Assembly (NCBI RefSeq): GCF_900108315.1
Contig: NZ_FNVB01000005.1
Location: 434,001 to 498,000, forward strand
DNA from: Saccharopolyspora kobensis
Lineage (GTDB): Bacteria > Actinomycetota > Actinomycetes > Mycobacteriales > Pseudonocardiaceae
DNA: 64,000 bases
Direction of reading: 5' to 3'
Below the pieces are notes generated by a model. It was not told where the DNA came from. It made no database searches and saw nothing but the letters and a program-made list of their open reading frames with translations. The position numbers and the translations under genes were made by a program. Positions 36,982 to 44,876 of this stretch are shown piece by piece; the first letter of the stretch is position 1; the number at the start of each line of letters is the position of its first letter.

Positions 36982-38148
36982 CTACCCTTCGCGCACGGGC
37001 TGCGCGGTGTTCGCAGCCGGGGGGATCAGTGATGGCGAAACCGCGCCGATGTGCAGCGCGCGCGGACCGAGCTCGGCGAACACGACCTCGGGTGCCGACG
37101 GTGCCGCCGAGCCGACGAGCGCGGCCAGTTCGGCCAACCCGTCCGGACCGAGTTCGGTGGCGGCTCCGGCGAAGACCACGCGTGCCGGGTTCACCACGCA
37201 CGCGCAGACGATGGCGGCGTAGGCCCACGCCTCGATGACCTGCCTGCGCAGCTCGGCGACGGCAGGTTCACCGGCCCGAGCGGCCAGCTCGGCGACCGGG
37301 GCGTCGTCGGCCCGACCGCCCAGTTCGGACAGCGCCTGCCGGATGCCGGGAACGCTCCACCGCCGCTCGAACTCACCGCGCCCGCCGCTGTGCGGCGCAG
37401 GCGGCAGGCCTGCGGGCAGGAAACCGATCTCCCCGGCGAATCCGGCGGCTCCGCGGCAGAGCGCTCCGCCGCTGACGATCGCGGCACCGATGCCGTAGCC
37501 GACGTAGATCAGCACCAGGTCGTCCACATCGGCGGCGGCACCGCGCTCGCGCTCCCCCAGCGCGATCAGGTTGACGTCGTTGGAGACCTGCACGGGCAAC
37601 CCGACCCGCTCGGCCAGCGCCTCGGTGAGCGACCGCCCGCCCAACGCCTCCAGGACCGGCGAGAGCTCCACGGTCCCCTCCGCGGTGGCAACGCCGGGCA
37701 GCGAGAACACGACGCGGCTCGGGCTCGGCTTCGGATGCATCCGGAGCGCCTGGTGGACGACGTCGCTCAGGCCGTCCAGCGGCGCATCCGGATCCACCAC
37801 GAGGCTGTGGGTTCCGAGCAGCTCCCCGGCGAGATCGACGACCGAGACGCGCGCCTGCTCCCCTTCCAGCGACACGGCCACCAGCGATTCTGCGGACGGG
37901 TTGAACGCCAGCATCCGCGGCCGACGTCCTCCGGAGGAGTCCCCGGCACCGACCTCGACGACGTGCCCGGAACCCATCAGCTCGCGAACGATCTCGGTCA
38001 ACGACGACGGGCGGTAACCGGTCAACCCGGCGAGCTCGGTGCGCGAAACGGGCCCGTGCTCGCGCAGCGCGGCGAGCACCGCATCGGTGCGGATGCGCCG
38101 CAGGGCTTCGTTCCCAGTGGGCGCAGAACGGTCGCTGACCTCGGACAT
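36982..38148 (-). CDS. ROK-family transcriptional regulator
   Basis: The 388-residue product has an N-terminal winged helix (S-R-T-E-L-A-G-L-T-G-Y-R-P-S-S-L-T-E-I) and a ROK sugar-kinase-like domain with the D-x-N segment S-N-D-V-N-L-I-A-L-G-E and the G-I-G-A-A-I loop. The canonical ROK zinc Cys cluster is not obvious in the middle segment. ROK repressors such as NagC and XylR sense sugars or sugar phosphates. Being first in the operon, it likely controls the whole eight-gene set. Confidence 0.88.
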   Translation of the reverse strand: MSEVSDRSAPTGNEALRRIRTDAVLAALREHGPVSRTELAGLTGYRPSSLTEIVRELMGSGHVVEVGAGDSSGGRRPRMLAFNPSAESLVAVSLEGEQARVSVVDLAGELLGTHSLVVDPDAPLDGLSDVVHQALRMHPKPSPSRVVFSLPGVATAEGTVELSPVLEALGGRSLTEALAERVGLPVQVSNDVNLIALGERERGAAADVDDLVLIYVGYGIGAAIVSGGALCRGAAGFAGEIGFLPAGLPPAPHSGGRGEFERRWSVPGIRQALSELGGRADDAPVAELAARAGEPAVAELRRQVIEAWAYAAIVCACVVNPARVVFAGAATELGPDGLAELAALVGSAAPSAPEVVFAELGPRALHIGAVSPSLIPPAANTAQPVREG

Positions 38149-38155
38149 GCGCTAC

Positions 38156-38184
38156 TTTATACGCCATCCGAAGTAAGTTTCCAA
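38156..38184 (-). promoter_or_regulatory. Promoter of ROK-led operon, probably leaderless
   Basis: On the reverse strand TTGGAA (38179-38184), a 17-bp spacer and TATAAA (38156-38161) form a good promoter. Only 7 nt separate the -10 from the ATG, so transcription should begin at or next to the start codon. An ACTTAC/GTA..AAGT-rich spacer could hold the ROK operator. Confidence 0.65.
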
Positions 38185-38395
38185 TACCTTTCCGCGCCGA
38201 AAATCCCCGCACCGCAACGACTTCCGAAAGGCAGCGCGCGAACACGCGGTGTAACGGTCACGATTCAGCTCTACGGCGGACTCAGACGGCCGCCTGGCTC
38301 ACCGCGGCACGACCTCGACGCCGCGGTCTCAGGGATCGCGGCGGGGCGCAACCGGGGCAATCCCCCGCCCTGCGCCGGAAGAACGACAGCGGGCG

Positions 38396-39043
38396 TCAGC
38401 CGTCGCGGGGTGTGATGAGCGCTGCTGCGACGCGGGGGAAGATCTCGGTGAACAGCGTGCTCATGTTCGGGGCGGTGTTGCTGAAGACCGCTCGTTCCAG
38501 CTCTGCGTCGTAGATCGCGATCAGGGCTCGGACCGCGTCTCGGGTGTCCACGTCCGCCTGCATGCCCAGTTCGTCGAGGGCGTGCTGCATCAGCTCCGCC
38601 ACCGATTCGGTGATCTGGACCAGGTATTCGCCCGCTCGGAGGCGCAGTTGCGGGCTGCGGAGGGCGTGCGCCCGGAACTCCGTCAGCAGCAGGTACCACG
38701 TCTTGTCCGCGACCAGGGACTCCGCGCACGCCACGCCGATCCGGAGGATCGCGTCGTGCACCGAGCGGTCCTCACCGGTCGGCGCGATGGCCTTCTCGAT
38801 GATCTCCCGGGTCTGGTCGATGCGGGCGGTCATCTCCTCCTCGTAGACGGCGAGGAACAGGTCCTCCTTCGTCTCGAAGTTGGAGTAGAAGGCGCCGCGG
38901 CTGAAGCCGGCCGCTTCGCAGATCAGCTCCACCGGGGCGTCCCGGATGCTGTGCTCGAGGAACACCTCCCGGGCAGCGGCGATCAGCCGTCGGCGGGTCT
39001 CCGCGCGGCGACGTGTTTCGCGTCGTTGCGGCTGATCGGTCAT
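38396..39043 (-). CDS. TetR-family regulator of the MMPL operon
   Basis: The 215-residue product has a TetR N-terminal domain (T-R-R-R-L-I-A-A-A-R-E-V-F and A-A-G-F-S-R-G-A-F-Y-S-N-F) and a variable helical ligand domain. It is divergent from the MMPL exporter with 162 bp between; the gap carries repeated TATCGCATGC units. It therefore probably represses the exporter pair and responds to a lipophilic exported ligand or toxicant. Confidence 0.85.
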   Translation of the reverse strand: MTDQPQRRETRRRAETRRRLIAAAREVFLEHSIRDAPVELICEAAGFSRGAFYSNFETKEDLFLAVYEEEMTARIDQTREIIEKAIAPTGEDRSVHDAILRIGVACAESLVADKTWYLLLTEFRAHALRSPQLRLRAGEYLVQITESVAELMQHALDELGMQADVDTRDAVRALIAIYDAELERAVFSNTAPNMSTLFTEIFPRVAAALITPRDG

Positions 39044-39132
39044 GGCCTTGAGTCTCCCGCTCAGTGTTTCGCCTCACAGTTCTGCTGCGAGGGCGGCGCC
39101 GGTGATCTCGCGAAATATACAGTGTGCATCGA

Positions 39133-39180
39133 ATACATCGTGTATCGCATGCATCGCGTATCGCATGCGCCGTGTATCGA
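39133..39180. repeat. Operator-like repeats: ATACA palindrome and 16-bp direct repeats
   Basis: ATACA-TCG-TGTAT (39133-39145) is followed by two 16-bp units starting TATCGCATGC (39143-39158 and 39159-39174) and a third partial TATCGA (39175). The patch is much richer in A+T than its surroundings and lies 26-73 bp before the MMPL start. It is the probable TetR binding region. Confidence 0.6.
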
Positions 39181-39205
39181 CTTCTTCGCTGCGGGAGTGT
39201 TCCGG

Positions 39206-41932
39206 TTGTCGTCTTTGCTGTACCGACTCGGGCGGGCCGTGGTCCGCGCCAGGGCATGGGTGCTGGTCGCCTGGCTCGCGCTGCTCGCAGCGCTGGGCGG
39301 CGGCGCGTTCTTCCTGCAACAGGGGATGGAGACCAGCCTCGAGATCCCCGGTGCCGAGTCGCAGGAGGCGCTGGACCACCTCAACAACGTCTTCCCGCAG
39401 ATGACCGGTTCGCGCGCGCAGCTGGTGTTCACCGCGCCCGCCGGTCAGCAGGTGGACTCGCCGCAGGTCAGGGAGGCCTTCGAGGGGCTCATCGAGCGCG
39501 TCTCCGGGTGGGACGGCGTGGACGCGGTGATGAGCCCGCTCGACGAGCTGGTCGGCAACCAGGTCTCCGAGGACCGCAGCACCGGCCTGATCAACATGCA
39601 GTTCGACTTCCCGCCGCTGGACGTGCCGGAGCAGGTCAAGAACGACCTGCTCGGCGAGGCCGCAGCGCTGGAGCGGCAGCTCGGCGCGGGCGCCGAGGTG
39701 CACGTCGGCGGCGACATCTTCGCCAACGCCATGCCCGAGCTGGGCGCCACCGAGGCCGTCGGCGTGGTCGTCGCGCTGCTGGTGCTGCTGCTGTTGCTGC
39801 GCTCGCTGATCGCCGCCGTGATGCCGCTGGTCACCGCGCTCGTCGGCGTCGGGGTGTCGATGACGATCGTGCTGCTGACCACCGCGGTCACCGAGGTCTC
39901 CTCGGCCGCGCCGATGCTCGGCGTGATGCTGGGCCTGGCCGTGGGCATCGACTACTCGCTGTTCATCGTGTCCCGGCACCGCGAGCAGCTCGCCGCCGGA
40001 GTCGGCGTCACCGAGTCCATCGCGCGCTCGGTGGCCACCGCGGGCTCGGCGGTGATCTTCGCCGGGGTCACGGTGATCATCGCGCTGCTGGCGCTGGCGG
40101 TCCCCGGGATCACCTTCCTGACCACGATGGGCGTGCTGGCCGGTGTCGCGATCGCCATCGGCGTCGCGGTGTCGCTGACCATGATCCCGGCGCTGCTCAG
40201 CTTCGCCGGCGAGCGGCTGCGGCCGGTCAAGGTGCGGCGCAGGCGGGCGGCCAAGCCGCGGCGCGAGCGCCGCTCGTTCGCGCTGGCCTGGGTCCGGGCG
40301 GTCACCAAGGCGCCGCTGGTGACGATCGCGCTGGTCGTCGCGGCCCTCGGCGTGTGCACGCTGCCGATGGCGGACCTGAAGCTGTCGGTGCCCGACGCGA
40401 GCGCGCAGGCCGCCGGCACCCCGGCGCGCGACACCTACGACCACATCGCCGAGAAGTTCGGCCCCGGGTTCAACAGCCCGCTGATGGTCACCACCGACAT
40501 CATCGGCAGCAGCGATCCGCTCGGGCACGTCAACGGCATCGCCGACGAGATCCGGGCGATGCCCGGCGTCGCCGCGGTGCCCATGGCCACGCCGAACCCG
40601 ACCATCGACACCGGCATCATCCAGGTGGTGCCGACCACCGGCGGCGAATCCGACGAGACCGCCGACCTGGTGCACCGGCTGCGCGCGATGAGCCCGCACT
40701 TCGCCGAGAAGTACGGCTCGGGCATCGCGGTGACCGGCGTGACCGCGATCGGCATCGACCTCTCCGAGAAGCTCTTCGACGCGCTGCTGCCGTTCGCGCT
40801 CATCGTGGTCGGGCTGACGCTGGTGCTGCTGGCGATGGTGTTCCGGTCGGTGTGGGTGCCGGTCAAGGCCGCGCTCGGCTACCTGCTGTCGGTCGGCGCG
40901 ACCTTCGGTGCGGTGGCGTTCGTGTTCAACCAGGGCCACCTGGCCGGGCCGCTGAACGTGGCGCACGTCGGCGGGGTCATCAGCTTCATGCCGATCCTGC
41001 TGATGGCGATCCTGTTCGGGCTGGCCATGGACTACGAGGTCTTCCTGGTCTCCCGGATGCGCGAGGAGTACACCCACCACGGCGACGCGAAGCGGGCCAT
41101 CGAGTCGGGCTTCACCAACGTCGCACCGGTGGTGGTGGCCGCCGCGGTCATCATGATCTCGGTGTTCGCCGCGTTCGTCCCGCACGGCGACGCCAACATC
41201 AAGCCCATCGCGTTCGGGCTCGCGGTCGGCGTGTTCGTCGACGCGTTCCTGGTCCGGATGACGCTGGTGCCCGCGGTGATGGCGCTGCTCGGCGACAAGG
41301 CCTGGTGGCTGCCGCGCTGGCTGGCCCGCAGGCTGCCCGCGCTGGACGTGGAGGGCGAAGCGCTGCAGCACGAGCTGCGCCTGGCCGAGTGGCCGGGCAA
41401 CGACGAGGTGGTCAGCGCCCGCGATCTGAGCATCCACGACGACCGCGGTGACCAGGTCGTCGGCGGGATCCGGATCAACCTGCGCCCCGGCGGGGTGCTC
41501 GCGGTGGAGGGCGACGGGCCGGACGCCTCCGCGCTGCTGCACGCGCTCGGTGGCCGGGTCCGCACCGTGCAGGGCGATCTGCGGGTGACCGGGCTGCTGC
41601 TGCCGCAGCGGGCGCGGGCGGTGCGGTCGCGCACCGCGCTGATCCGGTGCCGCAGCAGCGCCGGGCCTGCCGCCGAGATCCGGGAAGCCATCGCCGAAGG
41701 CGTGCACCTGGTGCTGCTCGACGAGGCCGATGCCATCGCCGACACCGAGCAGCGCCGCCAGCTGGCCGCCCTGCTGCGCGGTTCGTCCACTGCGGACGGA
41801 ACGCCGGTCGGCTTCGTCTTGACCTACCGGAACCCGAGCCTCATCTCCGACTTGCTGCCGGAGCACCGGGTCGACGTTCTGCGGCTCTCCGCGCGCCCGA
41901 GCGTGCTCGCGGGCCGCCTCCAGGAGGTGTGA
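39206..41932 (+). CDS. MMPL/RND exporter with degenerate ABC-ATPase-like tail
   Basis: The 908-residue product has two RND halves with twelve transmembrane helices; G-I-D-Y-S-L-F and A-M-D-Y-E-V-F are the proton-relay Asp-Tyr motifs in helices 4 and 10. After about residue 715 a 190-residue soluble tail resembles an ABC nucleotide-binding domain: V-H-L-V-L-L-D-E-A-D looks like Walker B, but the Walker A position reads E-G-D-G-P-D-A-S without the GK[ST]. The TTG at 39206 follows GGGAG by 8 nt. It probably exports a lipid or hydrophobic compound with the next gene's product. Confidence 0.85.
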   Translation: MSSLLYRLGRAVVRARAWVLVAWLALLAALGGGAFFLQQGMETSLEIPGAESQEALDHLNNVFPQMTGSRAQLVFTAPAGQQVDSPQVREAFEGLIERVSGWDGVDAVMSPLDELVGNQVSEDRSTGLINMQFDFPPLDVPEQVKNDLLGEAAALERQLGAGAEVHVGGDIFANAMPELGATEAVGVVVALLVLLLLLRSLIAAVMPLVTALVGVGVSMTIVLLTTAVTEVSSAAPMLGVMLGLAVGIDYSLFIVSRHREQLAAGVGVTESIARSVATAGSAVIFAGVTVIIALLALAVPGITFLTTMGVLAGVAIAIGVAVSLTMIPALLSFAGERLRPVKVRRRRAAKPRRERRSFALAWVRAVTKAPLVTIALVVAALGVCTLPMADLKLSVPDASAQAAGTPARDTYDHIAEKFGPGFNSPLMVTTDIIGSSDPLGHVNGIADEIRAMPGVAAVPMATPNPTIDTGIIQVVPTTGGESDETADLVHRLRAMSPHFAEKYGSGIAVTGVTAIGIDLSEKLFDALLPFALIVVGLTLVLLAMVFRSVWVPVKAALGYLLSVGATFGAVAFVFNQGHLAGPLNVAHVGGVISFMPILLMAILFGLAMDYEVFLVSRMREEYTHHGDAKRAIESGFTNVAPVVVAAAVIMISVFAAFVPHGDANIKPIAFGLAVGVFVDAFLVRMTLVPAVMALLGDKAWWLPRWLARRLPALDVEGEALQHELRLAEWPGNDEVVSARDLSIHDDRGDQVVGGIRINLRPGGVLAVEGDGPDASALLHALGGRVRTVQGDLRVTGLLLPQRARAVRSRTALIRCRSSAGPAAEIREAIAEGVHLVLLDEADAIADTEQRRQLAALLRGSSTADGTPVGFVLTYRNPSLISDLLPEHRVDVLRLSARPSVLAGRLQEV

Positions 41933-41937
41933 GGGCA

Positions 41938-43971
41938 ATGAAGAACCCGTTCACGCAAGCGACCCGGCGCGCCGGGGGCTCGGTCGGGCGGCTCACCTGG
42001 ATCGGGCTGGCCCTGGTCCCCGTGCTCGTCGTCGGCGTGCTGGCCTGGGCGTTCTGGGCGCCGATGAGCCAGCACGGTGCCGCCAAGGTCGCGGTGGTCA
42101 ACGCCGACGAGCCGACCACGATCAACGGGCAGCTGGCCCCGCTCGGCCGGGAGATGGCCGCGAAGCTGGTCAACAGCACCGATTCCGGCTACATCTGGCA
42201 GATCACCGCCGCCGAGGACGCCGAGGAGGGGCTGGCCGACGGCCGCTACGCCGCCGCGGTGACCATCCCCGAGGCCTTCTCCCGCAACACCGCGTCGGTG
42301 ATGACCGGTGAGCCGCTGGACGCCACCCGCGCCGGGATCACGGTGCGGACCTCGCCGGTGGCGGCCCCGGCCGATGCGGCCGCGGTGGAATCCGCTGCGC
42401 GGCAGAGCGTTTCGGTGTTCAACCAGCAGATCCTGGAGATGCTGCTCGACGGGTTCTACGGCGGTTTCTCGGAGATGCACGGGCAGCTGGGCACCGCGGT
42501 CGACGGCGCGCGGCAGCTGGCCGACGGCAGCGGGCAGCTCGCCGACGGCACGCGACAGCTGGCCGATGGCGTCGGCCGGCTCTCCGGCGGTGTCGGCGAA
42601 CTGGCGGGCGGTGTGCCGCAGCTGGCCGACGGCGGTTCGCAGCTCGCCGACGGCGCGCAGCAGCTCTCCGGCGGCCTGAACCAGCTGCACCAGCAGGTCT
42701 CGCAGATGCCCGCGCAGACCCGGCAGCTGGCCGACGGCGCGGAGCAGGTCGCCGCGGGCAACCGCGCGATGGCCGACCAGTTCGTCCCGCTCGCCGACCA
42801 GATCCTGGCCGCGACCGACCTGATCCCCGACTCGCCCAAGCTCGACGGGCTCGCCAAGATCGCCGAGCAGTGCCCCGCCGAAGGCCTGACCTCGGACTTC
42901 TGCACCCGGCTGCGCGCCCAGATCGACCAGATCAACCAGCGCGAAGGCGCGCTCGACGGCATCAAGGAGAAGATCCAGGCGCCGGTGAAGCAGGCGCGCG
43001 ACGGTTTCGAAGGCCTCGCCTACGGTTCCGAGCAGGTCGCCGCGGGCACCCGCATGCTCGCCGACTCCTCCGGTCAGCTGGTCGGCGGGATCGGTCAGCT
43101 CGCCGACGGTGGCGCGCAGCTCGCCGACGGCGCGCAGCAGCTCTCCGGCGGCCTGAACCAGCTCAACGGCGGTGTGCAGGAGCTCAACGGCGGCGTTCAG
43201 GAGCTCGACGGCGGGGTGGGTCAGCTGGTCTCCGGTGCCGAGCAGGTCGCGGACGGCAACCGCCAGTTCGCCGACCAGATCGGCCCGGCGGCCGAGAAGC
43301 TGCCCAACTACACCGACGCGGAGCGCGCGCACCTCAAGACGGTGGCGGCCAGCCCGGCCGCGCTGCAGTCCGACCTGCCCGGCTTCGGCAAGTCGCTGAT
43401 CGCGCTGCTGATCGCCGTCGCGTTCTGGACGGCCGCACTCGGCGTCTACGCGGTGACCAGGGCGGTTCCGGAGAACGCGGCGAGCTCGCGCCGCTCCACC
43501 TGGCGGCTGGTGCTCGGCTCGCTGCTGCCCGGAACGCTGATCGCGGCGATCGGTGCGGTCGTGGTCAGCGCGGCGTTGGCCCCGTTCCTGGGGCTGGGCT
43601 TCGGTTCCTGGGCGGCCTTCGCCGGCGTGACGTTGTTGGCAGCGCTGGCCTTCGTGTCGCTCAACCAGGCGCTGATCGCCCTGCTCGGCAACACCGGCCG
43701 CGTCATCGCCATCGCCGTCCTGGTGCTGGCCGCGGCCACCGGCGTGGTCTCGACGATCCCCGGGTTCCTCCAGAGCACGAGCGCCTTCCTGCCCACCCAC
43801 GGCGCGGTCCAGGCCCTGTCCGCGATCGTGACGGGAGCGGGCGGAGCGACCAGCGGCGTTCTCCAGCTGGTGGCCTGGCTGGTCGCGGGCGTCCTGGTCA
43901 GCGTGCTGGCGGTGGACCGGGCCCGGGTGGTCCCGGCCAAGCAGCTCCGCCGCACCCGCCCGGCCTGGTGA
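41938..43971 (+). CDS. YhgE/Pip-family membrane protein with heptad repeats
   Basis: The 677-residue product has one N-terminal transmembrane helix, a long extracellular part and about six C-terminal helices, the ABC-2-like layout of YhgE/Pip proteins. The extracellular part carries two blocks (about 190-260 and 360-430) of seven-residue repeats of the type Q-L-A-D-G-x-x, which form long helical rods. It starts 6 bp after the MMPL stop with GGAGGTG upstream. The two proteins probably form one envelope complex. Confidence 0.85.
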   Translation: MKNPFTQATRRAGGSVGRLTWIGLALVPVLVVGVLAWAFWAPMSQHGAAKVAVVNADEPTTINGQLAPLGREMAAKLVNSTDSGYIWQITAAEDAEEGLADGRYAAAVTIPEAFSRNTASVMTGEPLDATRAGITVRTSPVAAPADAAAVESAARQSVSVFNQQILEMLLDGFYGGFSEMHGQLGTAVDGARQLADGSGQLADGTRQLADGVGRLSGGVGELAGGVPQLADGGSQLADGAQQLSGGLNQLHQQVSQMPAQTRQLADGAEQVAAGNRAMADQFVPLADQILAATDLIPDSPKLDGLAKIAEQCPAEGLTSDFCTRLRAQIDQINQREGALDGIKEKIQAPVKQARDGFEGLAYGSEQVAAGTRMLADSSGQLVGGIGQLADGGAQLADGAQQLSGGLNQLNGGVQELNGGVQELDGGVGQLVSGAEQVADGNRQFADQIGPAAEKLPNYTDAERAHLKTVAASPAALQSDLPGFGKSLIALLIAVAFWTAALGVYAVTRAVPENAASSRRSTWRLVLGSLLPGTLIAAIGAVVVSAALAPFLGLGFGSWAAFAGVTLLAALAFVSLNQALIALLGNTGRVIAIAVLVLAAATGVVSTIPGFLQSTSAFLPTHGAVQALSAIVTGAGGATSGVLQLVAWLVAGVLVSVLAVDRARVVPAKQLRRTRPAW

Positions 43972-44017
43972 GTCGTGAGTGCGCAACGGTGCTAGAGCAC
44001 TGTTGCGCACTCACGAC
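43972..44017. repeat. GTGAGTG dispersed hairpin, copy 5
   Basis: Perfect 16-bp arms GTCGTGAGTGCGCAAC (43972-43987) and complement (44002-44017) flank a loop with GTGCTAGAGCAC. It starts at the stop codon of the YhgE-like gene and ends 22 bp before the convergent SWIM gene stop. Confidence 0.75.
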
Positions 44018-44038
44018 CCCCTCGTCGGCTGGGACGGG

Positions 44039-44875
44039 CTACCGAGCAGCCGTACCGTCCACATCGGACAAAAGGCTCCGAGCGCGCTCCGCCGCGCCGA
44101 CGGCCAACGCGACAAGCGCCGCGTTGTCGACCGGCGCTTCGATCTCGACGTCGGCCAGCAGCGGCGCCAGATCCAGCGGCGCGGCCAGCACCGGGCCGGG
44201 CTCCTCCGGCAGCGGGAGCACCGGGGCCGCCCACGCCTCGGCAGCCGGAGTTCCCGTCCCGCCTTCCTCGGCCTCCGCGCCGTGCCGCGCGTTGCGGCGG
44301 TGCAGTTCCTCGGTCAGCTCGTCCTCGGCGCGGCCGCGCAGCAGGAGCAGCACGAACGGATCCCCGTCCAGCAACCAGGAAACCTGGTAGGCCAGCGCCG
44401 CCGCGTGCTTGCACGGGCTGTCCCAGCCCGGGCAGTCGCATTCCGGTTCCAGGTCGCCGTAGCCGGGCAGCAGCCGCGCGCCGACGTCGTCGGCGGTGTC
44501 GGCCAGCTCGACCGGCATGTCGCGCTCCAGCAGCGCGGCGATGTGCCCGGCGCGGCCCGCCACCTCGTCCAGGAACCGGTCCCAGCGCGATCCGGACAGC
44601 TCGGCGAGGTGCACCTCGGTGCGGTACGGCTCGTCGGGATCGCCGTCGTGCACCGGCGCGGTGATCCGCCCGGGGCTGACCGTGATCGCGCCGACCTGCC
44701 CGGCGAAGGCGTACCGGCGGCCCTTCTTCAGCTGCTCCGGGTCGAGGGCGGTGCGCTCCATCGCCTCGATCCACGCGTTGCCCCACCAGGTGTCGGCGAA
44801 CTTCTTGCCGTACCGCTTCCCGGGCGGGAAGGCCGGGAAGGTCAGCGCGCGCACCGGTTCGTCGTCCCAGGTCAT
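44039..44875 (-). CDS. SWIM zinc-finger protein
   Basis: The 278-residue product carries C-D-C-P-G-W-D-S-P-C-K-H, the CxC...CxH SWIM zinc motif for nucleic-acid or protein binding. The N-terminal K-R-Y-G-K-K-F-A-D-T-W-W-G-N-A-W is typical of the bacterial SWIM proteins paired with SNF2 helicases. The ATG at 44875 is 1 nt past the helicase stop, with GAGGAG 8 nt upstream. The C-terminal 90 residues are Ala/Glu-rich. Confidence 0.88.
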   Translation of the reverse strand: MTWDDEPVRALTFPAFPPGKRYGKKFADTWWGNAWIEAMERTALDPEQLKKGRRYAFAGQVGAITVSPGRITAPVHDGDPDEPYRTEVHLAELSGSRWDRFLDEVAGRAGHIAALLERDMPVELADTADDVGARLLPGYGDLEPECDCPGWDSPCKHAAALAYQVSWLLDGDPFVLLLLRGRAEDELTEELHRRNARHGAEAEEGGTGTPAAEAWAAPVLPLPEEPGPVLAAPLDLAPLLADVEIEAPVDNAALVALAVGAAERARSLLSDVDGTAAR

Positions 44876-44876
44876 C

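Noticed and set aside
39143..39180. Direct repeats considered as a CRISPR remnant
   Set aside because: Units are 16 bp with no spacers, only about 2.5 copies, no cas genes; an operator array fits better.
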